Source of the DNA: Stictocephala bisonia
Lineage: Eukaryota > Arthropoda > Insecta > Hemiptera > Membracidae
Assembly (NCBI GenBank): GCA_035578905.1
Contig: JAQJVL010001111.1
Location: forward strand, 62,001-126,000
Reading direction: 5' to 3'
Length of the DNA stretch: 64,000 nucleotides
Of this stretch, positions 8,827-16,752 are shown piece by piece. The notes under the pieces are model-generated. The model had not been told where the DNA came from, searched no databases, and saw only the letters and a list, made by a program, of their open reading frames with translations. The first letter of the stretch is position 1. Each line of letters begins with the position of its first letter. The position numbers and the translations under genes are program-made.

Positions 8827-10008
8827 TTACATAACCGTTCTTACTGTACTTGTTAAAAGATTGTACATTAAATGTACATCATGAATTATTAAACAGTAAG
8901 CTGTAGTCCTGTCCGGTACGTTATTTTTAAAGTCAAATTCAATGCGTACATCGACAGGTCCAGACTTGATTGAATCGTTCTGCTTAGAGCAATCAATCAC
9001 AAAGATTGGACATTTCGATTTAAAAGTATCCAAGTCCATGATAGGAGAATTGGAAACACCATAGTATGAAGACTGAAACTTAGCGTACATGTCGTAGAAT
9101 AAACTCCAGTCACCTCGGACGTTGTCGTATGGATAGTAACTTGAATTGAGGTATAACTTGATATCCATTAAATCACAATGGTCAAAAGCTGACATGTTCA
9201 TTTTTATGTTATTTTTCCTATCGGTTTGAAACGCCAGTATCACATAGCGGGGTTTCTCTATCTGTGATGATGTTTTTACAGTCCAATTATGTCTCTTTGT
9301 TTGTGGGAGCGTGGGATATTCGTGACACTCCCACGACCTAAAGGGAAGATGAATCGGTGTGTCTTTATTAACGAGCCTTAAAAGTTTTTCTTTGTAACTA
9401 TCGGAAACAGTCAAGTGTGGCACACGCCAGTATAAATCAGTTATCTCTAGGCTGTGTGATAGTGCATCCTCTGATAACAACGCATCATTGTCGCTTGCTG
9501 ACCGCAACAGAATCAATTCTTGTTTCGTATTTACAATAACTTTCCTGTAATCTTCCATGAAACCAAAGAGCAATCTTAACGGAACGGAGAAAGTGAACTC
9601 CTTTGTATTTTCTGATGACCCCGGTCCGAACCAACAAGCATTTTTCATCGCATTCGTTTCATTCTGTCTAAGTGACAGTAAACCTTTCATAGTTGATACA
9701 ACACCCAAGTTTTTAGTACGGTCCACTGTTATACCGGAAATTTCGTATCTAATATCTTCAAACAAGTACGCCATAGCGTTATTAACCAAAAACACGTCTG
9801 CGGCTACACCGCCAACCTTTTTAGCCGTAATCTTACCAGAAATATGCAGAGAACTTTCAAACGGAGCAGTAATGATGTCCTGTTGACTGATTGTAATACG
9901 TATTTCATCATTGTTTTTAAATGTTGAAGAGGCGTATGGTTTGTGTGTGTGATACTCGCAGCCAGTGATAATATCACTGTATTCGACTCCACCCTCAATT
10001 TCTAACAT
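8827..10008 (-). CDS. Major capsid protein, double jelly-roll hexon-like
   Basis: 393 aa, consistent with the insect Polinton/adintovirus family annotated as a double jelly-roll-like protein. Features that match my memory of the family: an N-terminal NNDEIRITISQQDIITAPF segment, then LVNNAMAYLFEDIRYEI, a PLRLLFGFMEDYRK stretch near the middle, FRSWEC, EKPRYVILAFQT, LYLNSSYYPYDN, and a C-terminal AYCLIIHD motif. It would form the icosahedral shell as trimers. The ORF is complete. It sits among penton, protease and small late genes. The plus-strand open frame at 9557-9886 is a shadow of this gene. Confidence 0.88.
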   Translation of the reverse strand: MLEIEGGVEYSDIITGCEYHTHKPYASSTFKNNDEIRITISQQDIITAPFESSLHISGKITAKKVGGVAADVFLVNNAMAYLFEDIRYEISGITVDRTKNLGVVSTMKGLLSLRQNETNAMKNACWFGPGSSENTKEFTFSVPLRLLFGFMEDYRKVIVNTKQELILLRSASDNDALLSEDALSHSLEITDLYWRVPHLTVSDSYKEKLLRLVNKDTPIHLPFRSWECHEYPTLPQTKRHNWTVKTSSQIEKPRYVILAFQTDRKNNIKMNMSAFDHCDLMDIKLYLNSSYYPYDNVRGDWSLFYDMYAKFQSSYYGVSNSPIMDLDTFKSKCPIFVIDCSKQNDSIKSGPVDVRIEFDFKNNVPDRTTAYCLIIHDVHLMYNLLTSTVRTVM

Positions 10009-10115
10009 TCTTTACTTTTATTTTAAATCCTAAGGATCTTAAAAGCTTTGTATTGCGTGATGTTAACACCTTGGGTGTTTTAGGTCTAATGACCTGTTTC
10101 AACACGGTTGTTTCC

Positions 10116-10805
10116 CTAAATACTAATCCCATTGCTTCGCCTTAAGTGTAGACGTAACGATATTGTTTCGTTCCTAAAGTTTATCAACTTCCCCTGTTGA
10201 TCCCTCAGCTCACAAGTAATGTAATTCAAAGCTTGAACACTCACGGGTAAATATATCACGTTATGAGGTGTTTCAATTATTTTGTAGCCAGGTGGAACTG
10301 ACGGATAAAATTCGTGTATTATATGGCTCTCCTGACCGTTCTGGTACGAGCCTCTTACCACGTTACATGTGACTCGAACGACATTTACTGAGTTAATGTT
10401 AACCTCATTCTCGGACATGTGAGTTTTATTAGCTTCGTATACAGTTTTATTAAAGCCGAGCAAGGTAGCAAGGCTGTTTACCGTTTCAAAGTGAATGGGT
10501 TCACTACAGGTAATTTCAACTTTCAAAGTACTATTGTTTGGTTTTAAACTGAATCTTACACCAGCTTTTATGTTACTGTTAATGTAATTCTCTAAATCGC
10601 TAATCTCGTAGGAGCCGGTCGGAATTTTTATTACAGTCTCCCCGTAGTGGAATGTATCGTTCACATCTTTTTCTATGTTCGGTATTGAATTGTACGTTGT
10701 GAGGTCGATCAAGCCAATCTCCCAATCACCTATCGATAAATCGATTGAAGGGAATATGTCACAACTTAACGTTGAACTCTGTCCGCTAAGGCAAAACATT
10801 ATCAA
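10116..10805 (-). CDS. Minor capsid (penton-like) protein
   Basis: About 227-229 aa; either of two close Mets (10805, 10799) may start it, each overlapping the stop of the upstream protease gene by a few bases. The sequence is beta-rich and has DWEIGLIDLTTYNSIPNI and IKIPTGSYEISDLENYI, phrases typical of the Polinton/adintovirus penton-like protein, which forms the fivefold vertices as a single jelly roll. It has no signal peptide or membrane segment. It lies between the protease and hexon genes, the usual late cluster. The fold is inferred from family resemblance. Confidence 0.75.
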   Translation of the reverse strand: MIMFCLSGQSSTLSCDIFPSIDLSIGDWEIGLIDLTTYNSIPNIEKDVNDTFHYGETVIKIPTGSYEISDLENYINSNIKAGVRFSLKPNNSTLKVEITCSEPIHFETVNSLATLLGFNKTVYEANKTHMSENEVNINSVNVVRVTCNVVRGSYQNGQESHIIHEFYPSVPPGYKIIETPHNVIYLPVSVQALNYITCELRDQQGKLINFRNETISLRLHLRRSNGISI

Positions 10806-11220
10806 CGAGGAACTCTAAGCACAAGTGCCCACAGAGTACTGAGTCAAAATCCTGTTGCCTTTCGTTATTATACTTTATATTAACACTGGGGCCCCAATAT
10901 ATGATTAGTTCCATAGGAGGACGCAAGTTACCGAAACTATCATAGTACAACACCTCGTTACCTAACTTTTTATAACAAACCCAATGTGTACCTTCCCCCT
11001 GTATACTGTCCAAATTAATAATTGCGCTTTCGTTCACTCTAGGTTTATTCGGAAGTGCGTCCCTCATGTAGACACCTCGAAAGTGTGGAATGTTTAACTT
11101 TTTAGCGTAGTTAACGAGTTCGTGGTTTGATAGGGCATGTCCGGGAACGTAGACTAATTTGAAGTTTTTTTTTCTTCTTACAAGTGCATTTCTTCTTGTT
11201 CTTAGGTGCATTCTTAACAC
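10786..11220 (-). CDS. Adenain-like cysteine protease (virion maturation)
   Basis: 144 aa with a full adenovirus-type protease signature: His79 in GTHWVCY, Asp94 in YYDSFG, Gln123, and Cys130 in SVLCGHLCLEF, with Gln and Cys seven residues apart as in adenain. Such enzymes cut capsid and core proteins during maturation. Residues 1-20 are very basic (RTRRNALVRRKK), and the frame overlaps the 3' end of the PLA2 gene by about 110 bases in a different frame. The true start may therefore be internal, although the next Met (residue 52) would remove a likely structural part. It is intact. Confidence 0.9.
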   Translation of the reverse strand: MLRMHLRTRRNALVRRKKNFKLVYVPGHALSNHELVNYAKKLNIPHFRGVYMRDALPNKPRVNESAIINLDSIQGEGTHWVCYKKLGNEVLYYDSFGNLRPPMELIIYWGPSVNIKYNNERQQDFDSVLCGHLCLEFLVDNVLP

Positions 11221-11710
11221 CTCGGCCTACCCAGGGTCTTAGATAAAGCCCTTTTCCACGTCGGTTTCGCTTTACTGTCTTTTTACGTTTAACCACACCG
11301 CCACCACCCCTACGTCTACCTCCACCCAACTTTGCCTTCGCCTTCATGGCTGTTGTAACTACCCAAGCTGCGGCTTTCTCTCCAACGGATGAATCAGACG
11401 CTTTAAACCTTTGCCAAGCTCTTTCAGCCAAGTCTTTATCGGCTTGTGCTCTCTGCGCAGTGTCTGAATACTTTGAGTAGGCTATATCGTGGATCTTACA
11501 AGCTTCGTCCAAGCCGTTTATCCCCTGATCTCCACGAGCTAACCTCTCCTTTAACTTGGTGCCACCTCCGCAGTACCTGTATCCTGGCAGGTGAAGTTCC
11601 ACTGGTAGTAGATCTATACCCCTGTTTAAGGCTGTTCCAGCTAAATGTCCAATTCCTTTGAGTGCACTAGATACGAGTCCCTTTCCACAGCGTGACGTTT
11701 TCTTCGTCAT
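11111..11710 (-). CDS. Phospholipase A2 domain protein with basic tail
   Basis: 199 aa. Residues 36-80 show the calcium-loop motif GYRYCGGGT and the active-site helix DEACKIHDIAYS (His74, Asp75), the form found in parvovirus VP1 and in adintovirus PLA2 proteins, where the enzyme breaches the endosomal membrane during entry. The remainder (from about 125) is Lys/Arg/Gly-rich with clusters such as RRRGGGG, KRKK and KNKKK, and looks like a nuclear-localisation or DNA-condensing tail. The N-terminus has KGLVSSALKGIGHLAG, a small amphipathic segment. The catalytic pair is intact. Its 3' end overlaps the protease gene. Confidence 0.88.
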   Translation of the reverse strand: MTKKTSRCGKGLVSSALKGIGHLAGTALNRGIDLLPVELHLPGYRYCGGGTKLKERLARGDQGINGLDEACKIHDIAYSKYSDTAQRAQADKDLAERAWQRFKASDSSVGEKAAAWVVTTAMKAKAKLGGGRRRGGGGVVKRKKTVKRNRRGKGLYLRPWVGRGVKNAPKNKKKCTCKKKKKLQISLRSRTCPIKPRTR

Positions 11711-11767
11711 TAGATGTGTCCCATACGAAGGATGGTTAAGGAATGAAGGGACCTAGCTATATTTCTC

Positions 11768-11776
11768 TTTATATTA
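11768..11776 (-). promoter_or_regulatory. TATA-like box upstream of the PLA2 gene
   Basis: A minus-strand TAATATAAA lies about 60 nt before the PLA2 ATG and overlaps the stop of the fibre-like gene. The same TAATATAAA string precedes the DUF8207-like gene (14091-14099), which suggests a shared late-type promoter element. Confidence 0.4.
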
Positions 11777-12658
11777 CCCCTCAGCTTGCTCATCGAAAAC
11801 TTCAGCCCAGTTTATGTAGTTATCGGCGGTCAGTGTTTCTGTACTCCGCCCTTTAGCGCCATGAATATGGGAGAAAAGTACCTGACCGAACTTTCTGAGT
11901 TGTCTTTCTGATTTAACGCTGTTTTCATGAATCCGCCCCTCCAGTGCATTAACCGTCTCTTTAAGTGATGTCAGCACTGTGCCTATCGTTGTTGTTTGTT
12001 GACTCAATATCTCCAAAATATGTGATTTTGTTTCGGTTAACACTTTTAAGTTTACGGCCTCATCCATTTCTTTCGCGTCTCTAACAGATTTAATTCCCAT
12101 ATTATCAAAGTCCCACTCGTACTTGCGTTTCTTTGGACAGTTTGCCAGTAGATATGACTTGGTTACAGCATCTTGATTATCACGTGGGTCGGCTACAGAA
12201 ACTAAACGTCGCTTTTCAAAACTCCAATAACTACTAGTTTTAGCAGGGATGGCAGCATCTACATAACGTTTAGTCGCCGCATGGTTTGGGCCCATAGGAT
12301 CCTTTACCCTTGTTATAAACCTATCTCCTACGTTGACTGTTTTTTGTTGGTACAGTACACATTGTTCACCTATAGTTCTCAAATTCACGGCATCTCCGAG
12401 CTCCTTTGGTGATGCTAAATTTTCTATTCTTTTGTTACGTGCGGAATAGCTGTTTCGAAGGTTTGGCATCGTGTTAGCCTCAAAGTATGTTCTCGTAACA
12501 GCGTCGTTGTCTGCCACGGGCACACCGACGTTCACCATTCGTTTATTTTCAATATCATAGTTCCCTTCAGGTGTTAGTTTAAAACCTTCGCCTGGTGGTC
12601 CTTTGCCACTTACATTACCCTCAGAGGGCAAGACACGACCAAACTCGTCCACAGGCAT
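11774..12658 (-). CDS. Fibre-like protein with five NVADP/DAVT repeats
   Basis: 294 aa. Five degenerate repeats spaced about 36-38 residues apart (around 39-60, 75-96, 113-134, 149-170, 187-208), with the pattern (K)R-hydrophobic-x-x-V-x-D-P-x-x-x-x-D-A-V-T/N-x-x-Y, for example MVNVGVPVADNDAVTRTY and LVSVADPRDNQDAVTKSY. This motif is typical of phage tail-fibre and virus fibre shafts. A coiled-coil-prone segment (about 210-260) follows the repeats. It probably trimerises as a spike or fibre on the capsid and contacts host cells; that role is inference from the repeat type. It has a TATA/initiator promoter with a 10-nt leader. Confidence 0.75.
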   Translation of the reverse strand: MPVDEFGRVLPSEGNVSGKGPPGEGFKLTPEGNYDIENKRMVNVGVPVADNDAVTRTYFEANTMPNLRNSYSARNKRIENLASPKELGDAVNLRTIGEQCVLYQQKTVNVGDRFITRVKDPMGPNHAATKRYVDAAIPAKTSSYWSFEKRRLVSVADPRDNQDAVTKSYLLANCPKKRKYEWDFDNMGIKSVRDAKEMDEAVNLKVLTETKSHILEILSQQTTTIGTVLTSLKETVNALEGRIHENSVKSERQLRKFGQVLFSHIHGAKGRSTETLTADNYINWAEVFDEQAEG

Positions 12659-13039
12659 AATCTAACTGATGACAATAAACAGTGTCTGTTTATATATATA
12701 CCTATAGACATACTCTTTTATACATAGGTATGTATTTATAAGTATATTTGTCTCTTCCGTTTAATTACAATGATTGTCTGTGTACGTGACGTATCCATAA
12801 TCACACGTACGTGATAACTCAATAATTCTTTTGTTTACTAACAGACGAACAGATTATAGAGGAAATGCATAAATTGCTGTTTGATATCACTATCTCAAGG
12901 GAAATGCATATATTGTTGTTTGATATGCACGTGGAGCTGATTTAGCAAATAACATTAGCCTCCAAGGTCAACTGCTATCACAAATATTGCCAACTGTAAA
13001 TTCCTCCCTAAATACTTTTCAGAATGTAATGAAACTAAA
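12659..13039. other. Intergenic spacer with paired direct repeats
   Basis: 380 bp without a gene, between the fibre-like and DUF8207-like genes. It holds the fibre promoter at its left edge and two near-identical 28-bp repeats (GGAAATGCATAAATTG at 12861 and GGAAATGCATATATTG at 12899, each followed by TGTTTGATAT) at 38-bp spacing. Confidence 0.6.
12664..12700 (-). promoter_or_regulatory. Core promoter of the fibre-like gene (TATA, TCAGTT, 10-nt leader)
   Basis: On the minus strand a TATATATATAAA tract (12689-12700) is followed by TCAGTT (12664-12669). The A of the initiator is 27 nt from the start of the last TATAAA, and the ATG (12658) begins 9 nt after that A. TATA-initiator spacing matches arthropod core promoters. 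Confidence 0.6.
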
Positions 13040-14014
13040 TTATAAACCAATTAATGCTTTGTAACGACTATTACCAGCTCCTGATATGACTTTAGCTTCT
13101 TTTAATTCCTCGATTATGTTTTGAATTTCGTTCCTATGGTTACCATTTCCAGCCTCTGTCGAATCCATGATTAGTTTTAATCTGTCACATAATTCGTTTG
13201 GATTGTCCCAATAGGAAATGTCACGTGATCCAAAGTCTTTTAGCCCTTTACCGTACATTTGTTTGGGGAATAACGCAGAAATTATGTTTTTATATTTTAT
13301 GGACTTTGTCGGTCGGTTAATGTGATTATGAGGTAGATACCCTTTTTTATGCGCATTTGTTTTTATCAGCATATCTTTATAAGCGTCCAAATCATCTTGC
13401 GTGTATAACTTTTCATCGGGTTGCCTTTTAAATAATAGTTCGTAAAGGCCTTCGGTCCCTCTGTATTGTACATTGCCCAAGTGAATGTTTCCTTCGTTGT
13501 CGAATGTAAGCGGTTGATTACCCACCATTAGTTTATCATCGTCTATATGTGGCCCGTATATGTTGTCCATTTTGTTCTTAACACCAGCTTCGTCTTTTAG
13601 GAGTTTTAACATGTATCTCTGTGTAATAGGTGCGTTGAATGTCTCTAAGACGTACTGTGAGGCCTCGTGAAACTTTGCGGGGCTTTGTATCAATTGACTA
13701 ACCGAGGGTGGAGGGGGAGACGATGTTTCAAACACTTGTGTATCTTGAATAAATGACGGTCCTCTAGGTGTTGACATGTATTCTGGCTTAAAGTTATCCT
13801 GCTCGTCCGCACTGAGTTCCATAGGCTCCTCCTTTGGTTCGTCTTTTATATCCGTTCTGTTTCTAAGTTCAGTTAAAATCGGTTTGTACTGTTTTTCTAA
13901 TGTTTGTTCGGTATACATGTTACCCAACTTGAAAGCACGATACTTGCGACGGACAGCGTCTTGTAGCTGTATAATTCTTCTCGTAAGAGATTGGTGTTTA
14001 TTGTTTCGTGGCAT
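13040..14014 (-). CDS. DUF8207-like conserved Polinton protein
   Basis: 324 aa. Residues about 152-222 match a block I recall from insect Polinton loci annotated DUF8207: YGPHIDDDKLMVGNQPLTF, then YRGTEGLYELLF and the YTQDDLDAYKDML helix ending in TNAH. The N-terminus is basic and helical (RRIIQLQDAVRRKYRAF), followed by an acidic/proline-rich linker (55-105). No enzyme motif is seen. The place between ATPase and virion genes suggests a structural or assembly role, but none is known to me. A TAATATAAA box lies about 80 nt upstream (14091-14099). Confidence 0.78.
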   Translation of the reverse strand: MPRNNKHQSLTRRIIQLQDAVRRKYRAFKLGNMYTEQTLEKQYKPILTELRNRTDIKDEPKEEPMELSADEQDNFKPEYMSTPRGPSFIQDTQVFETSSPPPPSVSQLIQSPAKFHEASQYVLETFNAPITQRYMLKLLKDEAGVKNKMDNIYGPHIDDDKLMVGNQPLTFDNEGNIHLGNVQYRGTEGLYELLFKRQPDEKLYTQDDLDAYKDMLIKTNAHKKGYLPHNHINRPTKSIKYKNIISALFPKQMYGKGLKDFGSRDISYWDNPNELCDRLKLIMDSTEAGNGNHRNEIQNIIEELKEAKVISGAGNSRYKALIGL

Positions 14015-14090
14015 GTTTGTAAAGCTCGTCCTAGGTGTGGATCACACAGGGACTTGTCGCGAACTGTTGTTGAACATCAAAGTAGGTCGT

Positions 14091-14099
14091 ATTTATATT
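14091..14099 (-). promoter_or_regulatory. TATA-like box upstream of the DUF8207-like gene
   Basis: A minus-strand TAATATAAAT sits about 80 nt before the ATG at 14014. It overlaps the last codons and stop of the ATPase gene (14098). The same string is upstream of the PLA2 gene. Confidence 0.4.
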
Positions 14100-14847
14100 A
14101 CGAGGCTAGAAACTTGTCAAAGCCAACTCTGTATCTCCCCTTATCTAATTCACAGTCCTTACTTATACAGATAAAACTGTACTTGTCTTTCCAAGCTAAA
14201 GCGCACATTTCTTTAAACTTTTCAAACGTCATGTCTGTGTTTACATGGTCATTGTACACATGTTTGAGATTTGTTTCGTCCTGTTTGAATAAAACAATCA
14301 AGTTCGTATTGTCCCTTACTAGTTGTTTGGGTATTCTGCTGTAGGTTTGCCCTATGTAGAAGCAATCAATGTTGTTATGTCGACCCATGGTAAAGTAGTT
14401 GCGTATATTATCGTGTTTTTCACACGCAATGTCGTCAAAAATCATGATGGAGTTAATTTTAGCTTCCTTGGGTGGTAAGACTTTAGTATTTTCATCGAAT
14501 ATAAAATATCCAATTTCTTTGGGTAAAACACTTTTTAAGAATTGATACTTGGGTTGATGTAGGGACTTTGAGAAAATGTAAACATTTTCAAACCTTAATC
14601 CGTTTGGATCGAACAGCATGTTGAAAACGACATTTGTTTTACCACAATTACTAGGTCCGGCCACTATGCACCTTATAGTGGATGGTAATAATGGACCGTG
14701 TTTAATGCCACTACCTGTACGTATAGTGTACATGTCAAAGTTTTCGACAGGTAGCTTTGTGTCCTGTTCAATAACACGCATTGTTGGGTTATGGATGGGA
14801 GTGAAAGGGAAACCTCTATTTATACCAAGTCTTTCTTGTTCACCCAT
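14098..14847 (-). CDS. FtsK/HerA-type (A32-like) packaging ATPase
   Basis: 249 aa. Walker A GPSNCGKT at 64-71, Walker B SIMIFDDI at 133-140 with a consecutive acidic pair, and a downstream GQTYSRIPKQLVRDNTN segment that serves as sensor/arginine region in A32-like ATPases. The protein pumps the genome into the capsid in Polintons, virophages and NCLDVs. The start at 14847 overlaps the integrase stop by 28 bases; a Met at residue 23 (14781) is the alternative. All motifs are intact. Confidence 0.92.
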   Translation of the reverse strand: MGEQERLGINRGFPFTPIHNPTMRVIEQDTKLPVENFDMYTIRTGSGIKHGPLLPSTIRCIVAGPSNCGKTNVVFNMLFDPNGLRFENVYIFSKSLHQPKYQFLKSVLPKEIGYFIFDENTKVLPPKEAKINSIMIFDDIACEKHDNIRNYFTMGRHNNIDCFYIGQTYSRIPKQLVRDNTNLIVLFKQDETNLKHVYNDHVNTDMTFEKFKEMCALAWKDKYSFICISKDCELDKGRYRVGFDKFLAS

Positions 14848-15749
14848 GTATTGTGTTTACCGTCGTACCCTGCCCATTTAACTAATACTTTGTTTCCTTT
14901 TTTTCTAAGGACTTTTTCAATAAGGTATACATCATCTGTTTTGGTTTTTTGTAGCTCTTTTTCGTAGAAGCTTCCTTTGATGACGTCACCGGTATGGTCT
15001 TTGAGGAGGTAGGTTGTGGGAATGGTAGTTTGGACTTTATAAACAGTAAATATCTCGTTAGTCCAGTTGGGTAGGTAACCTTTATCAAATACCTTTTTAT
15101 ACTTACTTATTCTCACCTTGTCACCTACTTTAAAGCGAACCTTTTTATCCACTTTCTTGTACTTTTGTCTGTTTTTATTAATGTTTTTTCTGACTATGTT
15201 TTCATTTCTTTTGTTCACATGACTTGGAGCCATACCAATAGTTTTATGTTTTCTTGTGTTGTATTCTTCCAACAAAGAGGGTAGTATTTTGACCCATTGA
15301 TACTTACCTTGCTCCGTGAACTTTCGCCACATTAATGATTTGAGGCTACGGTTAAACCGCTCTACGATGGACGCCTTCTTATCACTGTAGCTCGAGTAAT
15401 GGTTTATACCATATTTTTTCATTAGCTTTGTGAATCCTACGTTGTAGAATTCTTTACCCGCATCTGTTTGTAAGTGTTTCATTTTATTGGACTCTAATAC
15501 GGGTGTTATGGCTTTAACGATTTCTGGGCCAGTCTTATCTTTTAATGGAACGGCAAAGGCGTATTTGCTAAAACAATTTATTATTGTTAGGATGTACTTG
15601 TACCCTTGATTTTGTTTAGAATAAGGTATCATTTCGACCAAGTCAGCTTGGAACAAGTCTTGTATTCCCTTTACTTCTACAGGTCTAGTAGGGAATTTCT
15701 TTCTAGCTGGGGCATGTAGCTCCCTTGCTATCTGCTCTCTTACACTCAT
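14820..15749 (-). CDS. Retroviral-type integrase with C-terminal chromodomain
   Basis: 309 aa. The catalytic triad is Asp36 (QADLVEM), Asp96 (LQTDAGKEF) and Glu130 (ASIVERFNRSL), giving a D-x59-D-x33-E spacing close to the family. An SH3-like region (FKVGDKVRISKYKKVF, about 200-215) and a chromodomain (about 272-309, VLVKWAGYDGKHNTW) follow. A typical HHCC zinc domain is absent at the N-terminus, as in short Polinton/adintovirus integrases. It joins the element ends to host DNA and makes the 6-bp duplication seen here. The chromodomain may bias target choice toward histone marks. Confidence 0.93.
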   Translation of the reverse strand: MSVREQIARELHAPARKKFPTRPVEVKGIQDLFQADLVEMIPYSKQNQGYKYILTIINCFSKYAFAVPLKDKTGPEIVKAITPVLESNKMKHLQTDAGKEFYNVGFTKLMKKYGINHYSSYSDKKASIVERFNRSLKSLMWRKFTEQGKYQWVKILPSLLEEYNTRKHKTIGMAPSHVNKRNENIVRKNINKNRQKYKKVDKKVRFKVGDKVRISKYKKVFDKGYLPNWTNEIFTVYKVQTTIPTTYLLKDHTGDVIKGSFYEKELQKTKTDDVYLIEKVLRKKGNKVLVKWAGYDGKHNTWVNKKDLV

Positions 15750-15905
15750 AGTGGAAGAATGAAGTGTTTCAAGGTAAGTTTAACAATTTATTTGTTTTTT
15801 CTTGGTGTATAGAGCCCCAACCTCGCTCTATACGGTGGCAGTCGACCATACAAATAAAGTTTACTGCCTCCCTGTCAATTGTAGAGCCTTACCTAACGAG
15901 CAACA

Positions 15906-16028
15906 CACATTCGCTTTTGGATACGGGTTTTCAGGCCCCAGAGCCACATTCGCTTTTGGATACGGGTTTTCAGGCCCCAGAGCCACATTCGCTTTTGGAT
16001 ACGGGTTTTCAGGCCCCAGAGCCACATT
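15906..16028 (+). repeat. 39-bp tandem repeat, three copies plus a partial
   Basis: The unit starts CACATTCGCTTTTGGATACG and ends in GGCCCCAGAGC. It is perfectly repeated at 15906, 15945 and 15984, with a partial fourth start at 16023. The exact identity implies recent expansion or homogenisation. Confidence 0.95.
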
Positions 16029-16201
16029 CATACAGTTGCCCGAAAGGTACAGGCACCATTAGTTGAATAAACGGTAGTATTGTTTTTTGACACATATGCT
16101 TACATCATTTTTTCAGAAGAACATATATTCAAGGAAGATATTCAATATGGTGAATATTTTAGACCTATTAGTTTGATTTGTACTTGTCGATAAATTTTTA
16201 C

Positions 16202-16267
16202 GATAATGGTTCCGTTGGAATTGGCGCAATTAGTGATAACGCTTCCGTTGGAATTGGCGCCATTATT
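16202..16267 (+). repeat. 33-bp tandem repeat, two copies
   Basis: Two copies of GATAAYGSTTCCGTTGGAAT followed by TGGCGCMATTA, starting at 16202 and 16235. TTCCGTTGGAA is itself an imperfect palindrome and could bind a dimeric protein. Confidence 0.8.
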
Positions 16268-16752
16268 GATAAGGCTGAATACGATAACGGTGATGAAGTG
16301 TTTAGGAATGTTTACGTTTACAAACTGTTACTTTATGAGATGTTTTTAAAATGTTGATGAAAAAAGAGTTTATTCAAAACTACCTTAACATTACGTACCT
16401 GGCGTAATCAAGAAGAAGGTTCCCTGAGGTTTTTACATTGCACTACGGTTGGGTCGAGCCCATCCAATGCTGTAAATTGGGTTTCTACGGACATGTTAGT
16501 AACCATGGGTTATTAGAAGAGTTTAACAAGGTTCCGATGAAGTGGAGTTGGTGTCATATGTTTTAACAAAATGGTGTAACCGTTGGAATTTAAATAAGTA
16601 AATAAATAAATATGCAAGTGACACAATAAGAACAGGATGTGAGAAAGGAAGGAGGTAAGGGTTCTGGAAGGACGTTTTGTCTTTTTTAGTTGTTCTTTTA
16701 TTAGTTGTTATGTTTGCAGTGTATATATATTATTGTTTTTCTGTTTCAAAGT

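Larger units (their letters stand above)
15750..16752. other. 1-kb spacer between integrase and PolB with two repeat clusters
   Basis: No gene is seen on either strand. It holds a 39-bp triple repeat (15906-16028) and a 33-bp double repeat (16202-16267), and then AT-rich sequence with several short direct repeats. Plus-strand open frames over the 39-bp repeat only reflect the repeat itself, whose length is a multiple of three. This is the only long spacer inside the gene cluster, so it is a candidate for regulatory, origin or packaging signals. Confidence 0.6.

Noticed and set aside
9557..9886. 109-aa plus ORF inside the hexon-like gene
   Set aside because: Antisense shadow of a conserved capsid gene.
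14820..15749. Integrase as part of an LTR retrotransposon
   Set aside because: No gag, RT or RNase H nearby; the DDE plus chromodomain gene sits in a Polinton cluster with matching ends.
15764..16066. Two plus-strand ORFs over the 39-bp repeats
   Set aside because: The repeat period is a multiple of three, so frames stay open by chance; the peptide is only the repeat.
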